Assembly: GCA_020632795.1 (NCBI GenBank)
Contig: JACKEV010000008.1
Span: forward strand, 806,001-870,000
From: Alphaproteobacteria bacterium
Lineage (GTDB): Bacteria > Myxococcota_A > UBA796 > CAJQPC01
DNA: 64,000 nt
Direction of reading: 5' to 3'
The notes under the pieces are model-generated. The model ran no database searches. It worked only from the letters and a program-made list of their open reading frames with translations, and was not told the origin of the DNA. Both the position numbers and the translations under genes were made by a program. This document shows positions 1 through 9,013 of this stretch, one piece after another. Every line of letters starts with the position of its first letter. Position 1 is the first letter of the stretch.

Positions 1-1
1 C

Positions 2-1624
<1,623 letters not shown>

Positions 1625-1661
1625 TGCGACCGGCCCCCCGGCAGACCCTGTCGGCTTGCGC

Positions 1662-1667
1662 TATGCT
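1662..1667 (+). promoter_or_regulatory. Candidate -10 element (TATGCT)
   Basis: TATGCT stands in the 125-base gap between the PKS and the first envelope gene. The same hexamer occurs 21-31 bases upstream of several other first-of-operon genes here (see 14400, 29919, 29962, 60328). No good -35 is visible at 17 bases, so this is only a suggestion that the 1750-14381 operon has its own promoter. Confidence 0.25.
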
Positions 1668-1749
1668 TCGGGCCCGGCGTGGTCGGACAGTCGCCGGGGC
1701 CCGATTCATGGAGACGTCGATTCCCAGGCCGCATCCCTCCTCCTCGCGC

Positions 1750-2445
1750 ATGATGCGGTCCGGTTGGCTCGGCCTCGTGGCGCTGCTGCTGGGGGGCTGC
1801 GTCCACGTCTACCAGCCGATGGCGGGGCTCCAGCAGCCGGTGGTGGTCGACACCCGCTCGCCGAACCTTGGGGACGTGCGGGTGACCGTGCGCTGCTTCC
1901 CCGGCGAGCTGCTCAACGACCACGAGGCCGGCTCGCTCTGCGACAAGGTGGGGACGCTCTTCGAGCTTCAGGGCGCGCAGGTCACCGTTGCTACCGACCT
2001 GCGCGAGCCCATGGACGGCCCCCCCCAGGCCGCCGAGGAGGACGACCCCGTCGACTGGATCGACCTCATCGTCGAGCTGCGGGCCCGGGAGCTGCACCGC
2101 TCCAACGACCCGATCCGCTGGGCGATCTGCGCGGTCACCTACACCCTGGTGCCGGCGGTGACCGAGGCCACCTTCACCCAGGAGGTCGTCGTCAAGGATG
2201 GCAGCGGCTTCCTGCTGGCCAGCGAGTCGATGACCGGGCGGCTCGTGCGCTACTTCGGGCTGGGCGCCTGGGTCGGCAACGCGGTCCTGAACCTGATGGT
2301 GCGGGACCGGCAGGACCGGATCTTCCCGGGCACCGCCTCCGAGGACCTGACCAACGACATGTACCGGCAGCTCAGCCAGACCGTGTACAACGCCAAGGTC
2401 CAGGCGGGGCTCCTGCGGGAGGCGTCGCCTGAGGCGGCGCGCTGA
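1750..2445 (+). CDS. Outer-membrane lipoprotein, first gene of the stator/FliG-like operon
   Basis: About 231 residues. A lipoprotein signal (MMRSG, hydrophobic LGLVALLL, lipobox LGGC with Cys 17) predicts an acylated protein, probably in the outer membrane. In-frame ATGs at 1708 and 1624 also exist; 1750 was chosen because it gives a compact signal peptide, although 1708 would fit better with a promoter near 1662. The mature part has a repeated hydrophobic beta pattern (VRVTVRCFPGELL, WIDLIVELRAREL) and no domain I recognise. Its stop overlaps the start of the next gene (TGATG), suggesting translational coupling. By position it belongs to the MotA/MotB/FliG-like locus, as an envelope component. 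The function is otherwise unknown. Confidence 0.75.
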   Translation: MMRSGWLGLVALLLGGCVHVYQPMAGLQQPVVVDTRSPNLGDVRVTVRCFPGELLNDHEAGSLCDKVGTLFELQGAQVTVATDLREPMDGPPQAAEEDDPVDWIDLIVELRARELHRSNDPIRWAICAVTYTLVPAVTEATFTQEVVVKDGSGFLLASESMTGRLVRYFGLGAWVGNAVLNLMVRDRQDRIFPGTASEDLTNDMYRQLSQTVYNAKVQAGLLREASPEAAR

Positions 2446-3080
2446 TGCCGCTCTTCGTCCTCTACGTGCTGCTCCCCTACGTGCTGCCGGTGCCCCCGGC
2501 GCCCGGCCTGATCCGCCCCAAGCGGGAGCTGCGGAACTACACCTGCGAGCGCATGTCGATCCAGGACGGCGTGCGGCGCTACCCGGGCCAGGTCTCGCCG
2601 CCGGAGCCGCGCGGGGACTGGTACGAGCGCAGCGTGGTCGTCTGCCAGGAGCGCATGCTGCGCCTGGGCCTGCGGGACAACCTGGACGACGTCATCCTGC
2701 TGTCCCTGGAGGACCGGGCGACCGAGCTGGCCGGCTTCGCCAGCGCCCTGGGGCCCGCGCTGGCGGACCACACCTGGCTGGTCGAGGTCTACTACCCCAG
2801 CGCCCCGGTGTCCGAGAAGATCGACTTCGCCACCAAGAACGCCTTGATGGCCGAGGGCCTCAAGGTCTCCGACCGCGCCCCCCGGCTGGGGGTGGGCGAC
2901 GTGCAGGTGCTCACCCGCATGCCCCCGGAGCTGGCCTACCCCTCGGCCTGCCAGCGCTACTACGCCAACGGCAGCCTGGGGGAGCAGGACGCCCTGCTGG
3001 CCGTGGTGCACCTCGACCCCCGCGAGACCGCGCTGCACGCCGGGCTGTGCGCCCAGGGGCGGTGGACGTGGCTGCGATGA
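2445..3080 (+). CDS. Hypothetical exported protein of the stator locus
   Basis: 211 residues. The N-terminus is hydrophobic (LFVLYVLLPYVLPVPPAP) with few positive charges, so it may be a weak signal peptide or a membrane anchor. The remainder is a mixed alpha/beta soluble domain with four scattered cysteines and no recognised family. The segment VEVYYPSAPVSEKIDFATKN resembles a classical exported domain only in general terms. It starts inside the stop codon of the lipoprotein gene and its own stop overlaps the ATG of the next gene, so it is surely co-expressed with them. I cannot assign a function. Confidence 0.7.
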   Translation: MPLFVLYVLLPYVLPVPPAPGLIRPKRELRNYTCERMSIQDGVRRYPGQVSPPEPRGDWYERSVVVCQERMLRLGLRDNLDDVILLSLEDRATELAGFASALGPALADHTWLVEVYYPSAPVSEKIDFATKNALMAEGLKVSDRAPRLGVGDVQVLTRMPPELAYPSACQRYYANGSLGEQDALLAVVHLDPRETALHAGLCAQGRWTWLR

Positions 3081-4258
3081 GGGCCCTGCTCGCGATGCTG
3101 GCGCTGACGCTGGCCGGGCCCGCGCGGGCCGCCGACGCCATCGATCAGGCCCAGATGGCCGAGCTGGACCGGGTCCGCGCCGAGGTCGCCGACCAGATCC
3201 ACCTCGCGGCCTACGACCTCATCGACGAGCTGGTCTACCGCTGGATGAACGACCCGGTCTTCGACCAGCCCACCCCGGTGGTGCTCGCCGGGGTCACCGT
3301 GCCGGTGGGCCTGGGCAGCGGCCTGCAGGGCATGCTGGAGAACCACCTCGTCTCGGTGCTCACCCAGAACCCCACCACCAACGTCCAGCTCGTCCACTGT
3401 CCCCAGTGTACGGCCGTGATCGTCCACTCCGGGCCCGAGGGCACGGTGGTGTCCCGGGGCATCGACAACCCCAAGGTCCTGGCCGAGCTGGGGGAGGACG
3501 TCGGGCGGCACGCCCTGTTCATCGACGTCGAGGCCGAGGGCGCCTTCCTGGTGCTGCGGGCGCGGCTCACCCGGCTCACCCCCGAGCTGCCCATCGTGTG
3601 GAGCCACACGCTGTCGACCTCCACCAGCACCCCGGCGCTGCTGCGCGAGTCCAGCGACCTCAAGTCCGCCGAGGAGGCCCGTGAGGAGTACCTCGCCGCC
3701 CTGCGGGGCCGCGGGCAGCTCACCATCCCCGTGCGCCTGGGCATCCGGGCCTACGCCCAGCCCGGCGGCCAGGGTACGCCCCCGCCGCCCTTCCCCTGGA
3801 TCCAGTCCGGCCTGGAGATGAGCCCCACCGACGCCCGGCGGTGGACCTCCAGCGTGCTGGTGGGCTACACCGTCATCCCCCAGGCCTACCAGGGGGTGAT
3901 GGCCCAGGCGCGGATCAGCCGCCTGATCACCGGCCGCGTCCGCTCCCTGACCCGGCCCGACCTCTACGTCTTCGTGGGCGGCGCGGTGATCGGGGTCTGG
4001 GGACCGGCCACCGCGTCCTTCCAGAACGAGCGGCTGACCATCGACCAGATCATCACCGGCAACGCTGGCGATGACCCCCGGAACGCCTTCGCCACCTTCC
4101 AGTGGGGCGCGGACCTGCGGCTGGGCAACCGGATGGGCTTCTCGGCCTTCCTGGAGACCATCCCCTCGCTCCTGGACTCCCGGAACATGGGGAGCTTCTT
4201 CACCATCGGCCAGGTCGAGTTCCAGTCGTTCGGGGGGGAGGTGACGTTTTGCTTCTGA
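3077..4258 (+). CDS. Periplasmic FlgO-like domain plus C-terminal outer-membrane beta-barrel candidate
   Basis: 393 residues from the ATG at 3077, which overlaps the previous stop (ATGA) and gives a clear signal peptide (MRALLAMLALTLAGPARA-A). The first ~200 mature residues have an alternating pattern like the FlgO/CsgG-type periplasmic domains: a helical start, then LENHLVSVLTQNP, a CPQC pair, and RARLTRLTPELPIVW. The C-terminal ~170 residues are rich in alternating hydrophobics and end in a terminal Phe (EVTFCF), as outer-membrane barrels do. The following gene seems to be a divergent paralog with the same layout. FlgO-type proteins sit around the outer-membrane rings of some flagella, so this is a natural partner for the MotA/MotB-like pair downstream. 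The family link is by pattern only. Confidence 0.65.
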   Translation: MRALLAMLALTLAGPARAADAIDQAQMAELDRVRAEVADQIHLAAYDLIDELVYRWMNDPVFDQPTPVVLAGVTVPVGLGSGLQGMLENHLVSVLTQNPTTNVQLVHCPQCTAVIVHSGPEGTVVSRGIDNPKVLAELGEDVGRHALFIDVEAEGAFLVLRARLTRLTPELPIVWSHTLSTSTSTPALLRESSDLKSAEEAREEYLAALRGRGQLTIPVRLGIRAYAQPGGQGTPPPPFPWIQSGLEMSPTDARRWTSSVLVGYTVIPQAYQGVMAQARISRLITGRVRSLTRPDLYVFVGGAVIGVWGPATASFQNERLTIDQIITGNAGDDPRNAFATFQWGADLRLGNRMGFSAFLETIPSLLDSRNMGSFFTIGQVEFQSFGGEVTFCF

Positions 4259-5193
4259 GCCTCCTCGTGGGCGTGGCGCTGGCCGGCCCCTCGACCACCC
4301 GTGACGCCCTGGATCGCCTGGAGGAGGTCCTGGAGCTGCGCATCGACGACGGGCGGCTGCCGGCGGACAAGGTGCGCCCCGCGATCGTGGTCAGCGTGCA
4401 GCCCCGCTACGAGGAGTCCGCCGACTGGTTCGCCGCCAGCGCCCTGGAGGTGCTCCAGGGGGCGCTGGGGGAGGGGAGCCTGCGCCTGTGCGAGGCCTGC
4501 ATGGTGCCCCGGGTGTACGCCCAGGACGGCAACCTGGCCTACCAGGCCGGCCCGCTGACCCTGGAGGAGATCAAGCAGCTCGACGCGAACAACCGCGGCG
4601 ACGCCCCCCCCGCCCGCAGCGCCATCTGGCTGGACGAGCACCGGGGCGGGGTGGCCATCCGCGTGGTCGAGCTGGAGACCGGCCAGGTGCTGTTCGCCCA
4701 GAACGTCGACCCCACCCTGGTCGAGGTCCGCAACTCCGGGCGCATGTACACCCTCTCCGAGGAGATGGAGCGCCGCGCCCGCGGCGACGGCCTCACCCAG
4801 GGCTTCCTGGACGTCGCGCTCTACCCCGGCCAGCACGTCTCCTGGGACGTCACCGACCAGTGGGGCAAGACCAACCAGAACCTCACCGGCGTGACGCTCT
4901 CCCTGTTCGATCCGGTGATCGGGATCGGCATGGCCCACCACCGGGTCACCCGGCTCTACAACGTCTCGGTCGGCGCCAAGCTGATCTTCTCGCTGCCCAC
5001 GGCCGTCGTCGCCAGCGTCAGTGAGGAGTTCGGCGACGAGGGGGTGTTCGATCCTCTGCTGACCGGTGTCGCCATAGTCCGGGTCCCGTTCGGCCGCTCC
5101 AACTACGGCGCGGTCCTGTGCGCGTCCACCAACGGCCAGATCGGTCTGGGCATCTCCCTCATGAACATCCGCCTGCTCCCTGTGCTCCCATGA
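4249..5193 (+). CDS. Second FlgO-like / beta-barrel candidate protein (TTG start)
   Basis: 314 residues if started at TTG 4249, ten bases inside the preceding gene. The start is chosen because GGAGGTGA lies about 5 bases upstream and it gives a signal peptide (MLLSLLVGVALAG-P). No ATG or GTG fits as well. The N-terminal half repeats the plan of the upstream gene: a helix (LDRLEEVLELRI), a strand (PAIVVSVQPRY), FAASALEVLQGALG, a CEAC pair in place of CPQC, and a strand-rich region containing VELETGQVLFAQNV. The C-terminal part (about 200-314) has amphipathic strands compatible with a barrel. The last codons (MNIRLL) are repeated at the start of the next gene, a short direct repeat 46 bases apart. 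Confidence 0.62.
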   Translation: MLLSLLVGVALAGPSTTRDALDRLEEVLELRIDDGRLPADKVRPAIVVSVQPRYEESADWFAASALEVLQGALGEGSLRLCEACMVPRVYAQDGNLAYQAGPLTLEEIKQLDANNRGDAPPARSAIWLDEHRGGVAIRVVELETGQVLFAQNVDPTLVEVRNSGRMYTLSEEMERRARGDGLTQGFLDVALYPGQHVSWDVTDQWGKTNQNLTGVTLSLFDPVIGIGMAHHRVTRLYNVSVGAKLIFSLPTAVVASVSEEFGDEGVFDPLLTGVAIVRVPFGRSNYGAVLCASTNGQIGLGISLMNIRLLPVLP

Positions 5194-5206
5194 ACACCGT
5201 GCGCCC

Positions 5207-5836
5207 ATGAACACTCGCCTGCTCGCCGCGCTCCTCCTGCTGGGAGGCTGCGCCACGCGGAACTACACCCACTACCTCATCGAGCCGTCGCCCAAGACCA
5301 ACCCCGCGCTCGAGGAGGAGGAGGGCACCCAGCTCCGGCCCTTCGCGTTCGGCTCGACCACCGCGATGACGGTGCGCTGGAACGACGGGGACGTGATCAC
5401 CGAGGTGCAGATCCCCATGCTGTCCAGCGGGCAGCGCATCGTGATCGAGCACACGCCGTCCTCCACCGACGTGGAGACGATCCCGGCCACCCGCCTGGTC
5501 CCGCCGCCGCCCACCGCCGCGGACACGACCCTGGAGGAGGCCTACCGGGAGCGCGGGCTCCAGGTCAACGCCGACGCCCCCGAGGTCAGCATCTCCCGCG
5601 CCCGCACCCAGATGCAGGGCGCGCTGGCCTCCGGCAACTACGAGCTGGCCTTGGAGTGGTGCGAGCTGATCCTGGCCCGATACCCCTCCCACCCCGAGAC
5701 GCTGCGGGCCAAGGGCTCGATCCTGCTGATGCTCGGGGAGCGGGAGAAGGCCATCGAGATCTACGAGCAGGTCGAAGAGATCGAGTCGGATCCGGCCGTG
5801 CGCGCCAAGCTGGAGGCGCTCCAGCGCGAAGAGTAG
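5207..5836 (+). CDS. TPR-containing lipoprotein
   Basis: 209 residues. Signal MNTRLLAALLLLGGC with lipobox LGGC (Cys 15). Residues ~25-110 form a beta-rich region without recognised family; residues ~125-205 contain two TPR-like helical pairs (ALASGNYELALEWCELIL, then AKGSILLMLGEREKAIEIYEQ). TPR lipoproteins are common scaffolds in envelope-spanning machines, for example in the Myxococcus gliding apparatus. The gene lies 13 bases after the upstream barrel candidate and 19 bases before the MotA-like gene, in the same transcription unit. The role as scaffold is inferred from domain and context. Confidence 0.78.
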   Translation: MNTRLLAALLLLGGCATRNYTHYLIEPSPKTNPALEEEEGTQLRPFAFGSTTAMTVRWNDGDVITEVQIPMLSSGQRIVIEHTPSSTDVETIPATRLVPPPPTAADTTLEEAYRERGLQVNADAPEVSISRARTQMQGALASGNYELALEWCELILARYPSHPETLRAKGSILLMLGEREKAIEIYEQVEEIESDPAVRAKLEALQREE

Positions 5837-5855
5837 CGAATCAGAGGATGGAACC

Positions 5856-6584
5856 GTGCAGATAGTTGGATTGCTTCTCCTGGCGTTTGTGGTCGCCTAT
5901 GGCTTCTCGCCCCGCGCCGACACCACCATCTCCGCCTTCGACACCCACGCCCTGGTGATGGTGCTTGGCGGCTCACTCTCGGCCGTGCTGGTCTCGTCGA
6001 CCGCGCGCACGACCCTGCGCACGTTCCTGTGCCTGCGCGAGCTGATCCCCCGGGCCGGCACCCTGGGCCCGGCGACCGACGCCATGGAGCAGGAGCGGCT
6101 GGAGCTGGTCGCCCTGTGGCGGGACGGGAAGCGTGCCCAGGCCGTCTCCCTGGCCGAGCGCAGCCGCTTCGAGGCCATCCAGCGCATGCTGGACCTCGTG
6201 ATGAGCCGCGCCCCCGACGAGGCCACCGCCGCGGCGTTCACCGAGCTGCGGCACGCCGAGCTGAGCCGCTGGCAGCCGGCCATCGCCAACTGGGAGCTGC
6301 TCACCCGGCTGGCCCCGTCCTTCGGCATGGTCGGCACCATCACCGGCATGATCCAGCTCTTCAAGAACATGAGCAGCGACAACATGAACCTGGGCTCGGC
6401 GATCTCGCTGGCGCTGCTGGCGACCCTCTACGGGGTGGCGTTCGGCGCGGGCGTGGCCGGGCCCATCGGGCACTACCTGCGAAACCTGCTGGACGAGCGG
6501 CTCGGGGTGCTGGAGCGCTGCGAGCAGGGCGTCTCCGAGCTGATCGCCCGCACCAGCCGCGAGTCCGCGATGGCGGGGGGGTAG
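5856..6584 (+). CDS. MotA/TolQ/ExbB-family proton channel protein
   Basis: 242 residues, GTG start preceded by AGAGGA at good distance. Four membrane segments are visible: ~2-19, ~30-50, ~151-168 and ~178-206, with a large cytoplasmic loop (51-150) as in MotA rather than the shorter loop of ExbB. The third and fourth segments carry the family signature, including APSFGMVGTITGMIQLF (conserved Pro ~154) and a glycine/alanine-rich fourth helix. MotA-type proteins form the ring of proton-driven stators and push on a rotor, classically FliG. The MotB-like partner follows 3 bases downstream and a FliG-like protein comes next. No chemotaxis or flagellar genes are nearby, so the motor may serve something other than a flagellum. 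Confidence 0.92.
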   Translation: MQIVGLLLLAFVVAYGFSPRADTTISAFDTHALVMVLGGSLSAVLVSSTARTTLRTFLCLRELIPRAGTLGPATDAMEQERLELVALWRDGKRAQAVSLAERSRFEAIQRMLDLVMSRAPDEATAAAFTELRHAELSRWQPAIANWELLTRLAPSFGMVGTITGMIQLFKNMSSDNMNLGSAISLALLATLYGVAFGAGVAGPIGHYLRNLLDERLGVLERCEQGVSELIARTSRESAMAGG

Positions 6585-6587
6585 GCC

Positions 6588-7214
6588 GTGCAACGCCGCA
6601 GCTACACCAGCGACGAGGGCTGGCTGCTCTCCTACGCGGACCTCATCACCAACCTGCTGATCTTCTTCGTGATGATCCTGGCGGCGGCCGAGATCAGCCG
6701 CACCCGCATGCAGCAGATCGCCGAGAGCCTCTCCGGCATCGAGCAGCCCGAGAGCCTGTCCTCCATCCAGGAGAAGATCGAGGAGCAGATCGAGCGCGAG
6801 GGCCTCCAGGACATGATCCGCACCGACCTGGACGACGACGGCCTGCGCCTGTCGCTGAACTCCGGCGTGGTGTTCGACTCGGGCAGCGCGGTCATCCAGC
6901 CCGACCAGGCCCCGGTGCTCGACCGCATGCTCGCCATCTTCGTGCCCTACGCCGAGCACTACAACTTCGCGGTCGAGGGCCACACCGACACCAAGCCGAT
7001 CACCAACGGCTCCTTCTACAAGTCCAACTGGGAGCTGAGCACCGACCGCGCCAACGCGGTGCGCGCCCAGCTCGAGACCGTGGGCATCGACCGGCAGCGC
7101 GTCCGCGTCGAGGGCTACGCCGACACCGTCGCGCTGCCCGCTGAGTCCCTCGCCGGGCTGTCCGAGGAAGAAGCCCTGGCCCGCCACCGCCGCGTCGTCG
7201 TGAGGATCTACTGA
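6588..7214 (+). CDS. MotB-like stator protein with OmpA peptidoglycan-binding domain
   Basis: 208 residues, GTG start. A single N-terminal membrane helix (~13-33) carries WLLSYADLITNLLIFFVMI; Asp 18 corresponds to the proton-binding Asp of MotB. A charged helical linker (~38-80) is followed by an OmpA/MotB peptidoglycan-binding domain: VFDSGSAVIQP (~95-105), the GHTD motif (~131-134), and STDRANAVRAQL (~151-162). Length is shorter than Escherichia coli MotB (308), and similar to compact stators. It pairs with the MotA-like gene just upstream, anchoring the stator to the cell wall. The stop overlaps the ATG of the FliG-like gene (TGATG). Confidence 0.93.
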   Translation: MQRRSYTSDEGWLLSYADLITNLLIFFVMILAAAEISRTRMQQIAESLSGIEQPESLSSIQEKIEEQIEREGLQDMIRTDLDDDGLRLSLNSGVVFDSGSAVIQPDQAPVLDRMLAIFVPYAEHYNFAVEGHTDTKPITNGSFYKSNWELSTDRANAVRAQLETVGIDRQRVRVEGYADTVALPAESLAGLSEEEALARHRRVVVRIY

Positions 7215-9013
7215 TGCACCGCCCCCTGCTGCTGGGCCTCTCGCTGATGGGCCTGCTGTCTCCTGCCCGGGCCGAGCCCCCCGCCTACCAGATCCCGCCC
7301 TCGGTGCTCGCGGAGCTGCGGCTGCTGGACAGCCGCTTCGAGCTGGCCCTGGCCGCCGACTGCAACGCCCGCCGCTGCTTCTCCAAGGGCTGCACCTACG
7401 TGGCGCACACGGTCACCGACCGGCCGCGCTCCGGCTCCCTGCCCGGCCTGGGCCTGGACCCCGGGCCCGGCAGCGTCGCCCCCCAGGAGTACCTCACCCA
7501 GGCCCAGTGCACCTTCACCCACGAGCCCTCCGACGACAACGCCGACATGAGCGCCCTGGCCCGGCGGCTCCAGATGAAGCTCTCGTCCGGCTGGGTGACC
7601 GTCTCGGTGAACCACCAGGAGCTGCTGCCTCTGCCCGAGTACGTGCGGGAGGCCCCCGAGCCCGAGGCCGCCGAGGCCCCGGCCGAGGAGCCCGAGGTCG
7701 AGCCCCCGCCGCCCGTCGAGCCGGAGCCCTGGGGCCTCTCGGTCGCCGGGCGCGAGCTGTGGGCCGAGCTGCTGCCCCACTTCTACTGGATGCTGGGCAT
7801 CGTGCTGACCACCCTGTCCGCGGTGATGCTCATCTGGGCCGGGCGCCGGGTCGGCCAGGCCTCCATCGAGGAGCAGGCCCTGCTCGCGCAGCTCGCCCAG
7901 CCCGAGGCCCCCGCCGCCCCCGAGGTCGCCCCCGTCGTGGTGGAGCAGGTCGAGGAGGACGACCCCCAGCTCATCGCCGCCCGCCAGGCCGCCGCCTGGA
8001 CCGAGCGGCTTGAGAGCCTGGACCCCGCCGCGCCCGACCCCGAGCTGGCGGCCCTGGTCCGCGAGCTGCTGAGGGCCCGCGCGCTGCCCCTTCTGGCCAA
8101 GGCCGTGCTGCGCTTCCCCCTGCTCCCCACTGCATTCCCTACCGGCCCGGACGTCGCCTCCGCCAAGGTCGAGCTGGCCGACTACCTCAAGACCGTCGAC
8201 CTCGACGCGCTGCCCTCGGACGCCGAGCTGTTCGCCGCCCTGGACCGCCACGCCCTGGTCGCCGCCCTGGTGACCCAGCCCGACGCCCGGGTCGTGCGCA
8301 GCATCCGGGAGGACTTCGGGCCGGGCGGGCTCGCCGCGCTCATCCAGGCCATGCCCGCGCGCCTGGGGGCCCTGCTGTTCGCGCTGGCCCCGCCCGCGAC
8401 CCGGCTGGAGGTGGTCCGGCTGCTCACCCCCGCCCAGGTGGCGGCGATGGCCGAGCAGCTCCTGCGCTCCAACCGGCTGAACCCCGCCGAGACCGCCGTG
8501 CTCTTCGAGGCCCTGGAGGCCGCGCGGGAGGGGCGGCCCACGCCGGACCTGACCGTCCCCATGGGCGACTCCGATCTCGGCGCCCCCTTCGACGCCGCGG
8601 GGGCTCTGTCCGCGCTGTTGCCGATGATGAGCGCTGAACAACGCAGCGCTCTGTTCCGAGGTGCGCTGCACCGCTTTCACGGTAGCCTGCCCTCCTGGAC
8701 CCGGGGCATCCTGTCGGCAGACATGCTGTTCGCCTTGCCCGACGAAGCCCGGACGGACCTCCTCCTCGCGGTGGAGGTGGAGCCGCTGGCGGCCTGGATC
8801 TCCCTCCTGGACGACGACACCCGCGCCCACCTGCTGGGCCCGCTGCCCCAGTCCCTGCGCCGCTCCATCGAGGCGGTGTCGGTGTTCCCCTCCCGGGCGC
8901 AGCAGGTCGCCCTGGCCGAGCGCGGTCGGGTGGAGCTGGCCCGCGGCTTCCAGGGGCAGCTCGCCCGCGCCCGCACCCCCTTCGAGCGCGTGGTCGCGCC
9001 GGCGGCGCCGTGA
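7214..9013 (+). CDS. Membrane-anchored protein with FliG-like cytoplasmic region
   Basis: 599 residues. A signal peptide (1-20) precedes a small periplasmic domain with four cysteines (50, 55, 60, 99). A Glu/Pro-rich linker (~145-172) leads to one membrane helix (~189-209, ending AGRRVG). The remaining ~390 residues would be cytoplasmic, all-helical. The region ~330-440 (for example LGALLFALAPPATRLEVVRLL) has the spacing of FliG middle-domain armadillo helices, and ~500-585 (ALPDEARTDLLLAVEVEPL, then LLDDDTRAHLLGPLPQSL and a final long helix) parallels the FliG C-terminal torque domain. In a flagellar motor FliF is the membrane ring and FliG the rotor switch; here both roles might be in one chain. 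Adjacent MotA/MotB-like genes support this. The FliG similarity is by eye and must be tested. Confidence 0.6.
   Translation: MHRPLLLGLSLMGLLSPARAEPPAYQIPPSVLAELRLLDSRFELALAADCNARRCFSKGCTYVAHTVTDRPRSGSLPGLGLDPGPGSVAPQEYLTQAQCTFTHEPSDDNADMSALARRLQMKLSSGWVTVSVNHQELLPLPEYVREAPEPEAAEAPAEEPEVEPPPPVEPEPWGLSVAGRELWAELLPHFYWMLGIVLTTLSAVMLIWAGRRVGQASIEEQALLAQLAQPEAPAAPEVAPVVVEQVEEDDPQLIAARQAAAWTERLESLDPAAPDPELAALVRELLRARALPLLAKAVLRFPLLPTAFPTGPDVASAKVELADYLKTVDLDALPSDAELFAALDRHALVAALVTQPDARVVRSIREDFGPGGLAALIQAMPARLGALLFALAPPATRLEVVRLLTPAQVAAMAEQLLRSNRLNPAETAVLFEALEAAREGRPTPDLTVPMGDSDLGAPFDAAGALSALLPMMSAEQRSALFRGALHRFHGSLPSWTRGILSADMLFALPDEARTDLLLAVEVEPLAAWISLLDDDTRAHLLGPLPQSLRRSIEAVSVFPSRAQQVALAERGRVELARGFQGQLARARTPFERVVAPAAP

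Noticed and set aside
5856..7214. Tol-Pal or ExbB/ExbD system instead of MotA/MotB-like stator
   Set aside because: The loop size and helix layout of the first protein and the Asp-containing helix plus OmpA domain of the second match MotA/MotB better; no TolB, Pal or TolA gene follows.
5856..7214. Zorya anti-phage system (ZorA/ZorB)
   Set aside because: The stator pair could suggest it, but no ZorC, ZorD or ZorE-like gene is nearby and the neighbours are envelope proteins.
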